From: JBFMEX01 sp040752215
GTDB taxonomy: Bacteria; Pseudomonadota; Alphaproteobacteria; Rhizobiales; Hyphomicrobiaceae
DNA: 24,108 nucleotides
Direction of reading: 5' to 3'
Assembly: GCA_040752215.1 (NCBI GenBank)
Contig: JBFMEX010000029.1
Coordinates: 1 to 24,108, forward strand
The notes beneath the pieces are model-generated. The model was not told the origin of the DNA, ran no database searches, and saw nothing but the letters and a program-made list of their open reading frames with translations. A program made the translations under genes and the position numbers. Position 1 is the first letter of the stretch; each line of letters starts with the position of its first letter. Positions 23,511 through 24,108 of this stretch are shown piece after piece.

Positions 23511-23966
23511 ATGTCATGGAAACTCCTCGCACTTTCAGGCGCCAGACGGCTTGTGCCGGCGGTCGCGGGCCTGCTGTTGGCGGGCTGTGGGGCGGGCGAT
23601 GTCGAGCTCAACGGCAAAGTGTTCGACTATCTCGGCGTGTCGACGGCTTCCCAGACCCGCGCCGGCGAGCCCAAGCTCGCCGCCCGCGGCGGCATCATCG
23701 TTCCGCCGTCGGTCGAGCGGCTGCCCGAGCCGGGATCGGGGCCGCAGGGCGAGGACGCCCAATTGGCCAGCCTCGACGATCCCGACCGCAAGGCGGAGGT
23801 GTCCAAGGCCGAGCTCGAGGAGCGCCAGCGCAAGTATTGCGATGTCCACTACACGCAAGCCAAGCAGCGCGGCGACGAGAGCGGCGCGCTGAACGCCAAG
23901 GGACCGCTCGGGCCCTGTGCGCCGTCGGTGTTCAGCTCGCTGCAGAAGTGGCAGAAGGGCGAGTAG
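23511..23966 (+). CDS. small lipoprotein downstream of lspA
   Basis: This encodes 151 aa with a lipoprotein signal peptide. Basic residues at 4-13 precede a hydrophobic core, and the lipobox LAGC puts the lipid-bearing Cys at 26. The mature part is polar and largely extended, with two more Cys, in KYCDVHY and LGPCAPS, that could form a disulphide. Gly at position +2 does not suggest inner-membrane retention. A lipoprotein of this type after lspA is common in Rhizobiales; I do not recognise a functional family. It is probably co-transcribed with lspA, 71 nt upstream. Confidence 0.78.
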   Translation: MSWKLLALSGARRLVPAVAGLLLAGCGAGDVELNGKVFDYLGVSTASQTRAGEPKLAARGGIIVPPSVERLPEPGSGPQGEDAQLASLDDPDRKAEVSKAELEERQRKYCDVHYTQAKQRGDESGALNAKGPLGPCAPSVFSSLQKWQKGE

Positions 23967-24036
23967 GCCCTGGGCGGCCGTTTCCGGGCGTCACGACTGG
24001 ATCAGCTCCGATCGAAGAAAATGCCGCCGCGCGCGT

Positions 24037-24108
24037 TCACTCGCGAGGCGAGCGGCTGCGTTTGTAGAGCCGCTTGCGCGGCGCGTCCATCCTCTCGCCC
24101 TGCGCAGG
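24037..24108 (-). CDS. 3' end of an unidentified minus-strand gene
   Basis: Reading inward on the minus strand, 23 codons run to a TGA at 24039-24037. They have mostly G/C third positions and encode a very basic tail with KRLYKRSRSPRE at its end. It converges on the lipoprotein gene with a 70-nt gap. It is too short to identify. Confidence 0.4.
   Translation of the reverse strand, partial: PAQGERMDAPRKRLYKRSRSPRE

Overview
The window is very GC-rich, gene-dense DNA with C/G-ending codons throughout. It reads as the chromosome of an alphaproteobacterium, most likely order Hyphomicrobiales (Rhizobiales). The clues are the order rplU-rpmA-GNAT-GNAT-obgE-proB, a TrcR (DUF1013) cell-cycle regulator gene, an alphaproteobacterial-type bS21, and the ribF-ileS-lspA-lipoprotein order. 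No rRNA, tRNA, CRISPR array or insertion sequence was found. The genus cannot be fixed from this sequence alone.

Layout. (1) 232-5248 is a signalling locus: a small coiled-coil protein, a membrane-anchored OmpA-like peptidoglycan-binding protein with a large cytosolic domain, a Rab/Ras-like small GTPase, a PAS-type histidine kinase and a single-domain response regulator. (2) 5319-6818 is mmsA. (3) 6877-9788 is the ribosome and translation block rplU-rpmA, two GNAT acetyltransferases and obgE, with a strong promoter, a structured leader before rplU and a clear terminator after rpmA. (4) 9939-13802 holds a CHASE2 membrane protein without an effector domain, a secreted proline-rich protein, proB, and an acid-ceramidase-like Ntn hydrolase. 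(5) 13920-14774 encodes a periplasmic Met/Gly-rich Spy/CpxP-like protein, followed by a 372-bp gap rich in hairpins that contains the rpsU promoter and leader. (6) rpsU (bS21 with a Gly/Arg tail) converges on an alpha/beta hydrolase gene that lies downstream of trcR on the minus strand. (7) 17430-24108 runs maoC-type hydratase, ribF, ileS, an RHH/PIN toxin-antitoxin pair, lspA and a small lipoprotein, and ends in the 3' end of an unidentified minus-strand gene.

How the genes may work together. The strongest candidate for an undescribed system is region 1. The OmpA-like protein keeps both diaminopimelate-contacting residues, has one membrane span, and carries a cytosolic region that could dock the neighbouring GTPase. 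The small coiled-coil protein shares an N-terminal motif with it. The kinase starts 4 nt after the GTPase stop, so GTPase and kinase are probably translated together. I propose a trans-envelope GTPase/two-component module linking the cell wall to the cytoplasm; this is inference from architecture. Lesser points of interest are the toxin-antitoxin promoter, which predicts a leaderless antitoxin mRNA with its operator over the -10 and start codon, the structured leaders of rplU and rpsU, and the effector-less CHASE2 protein.
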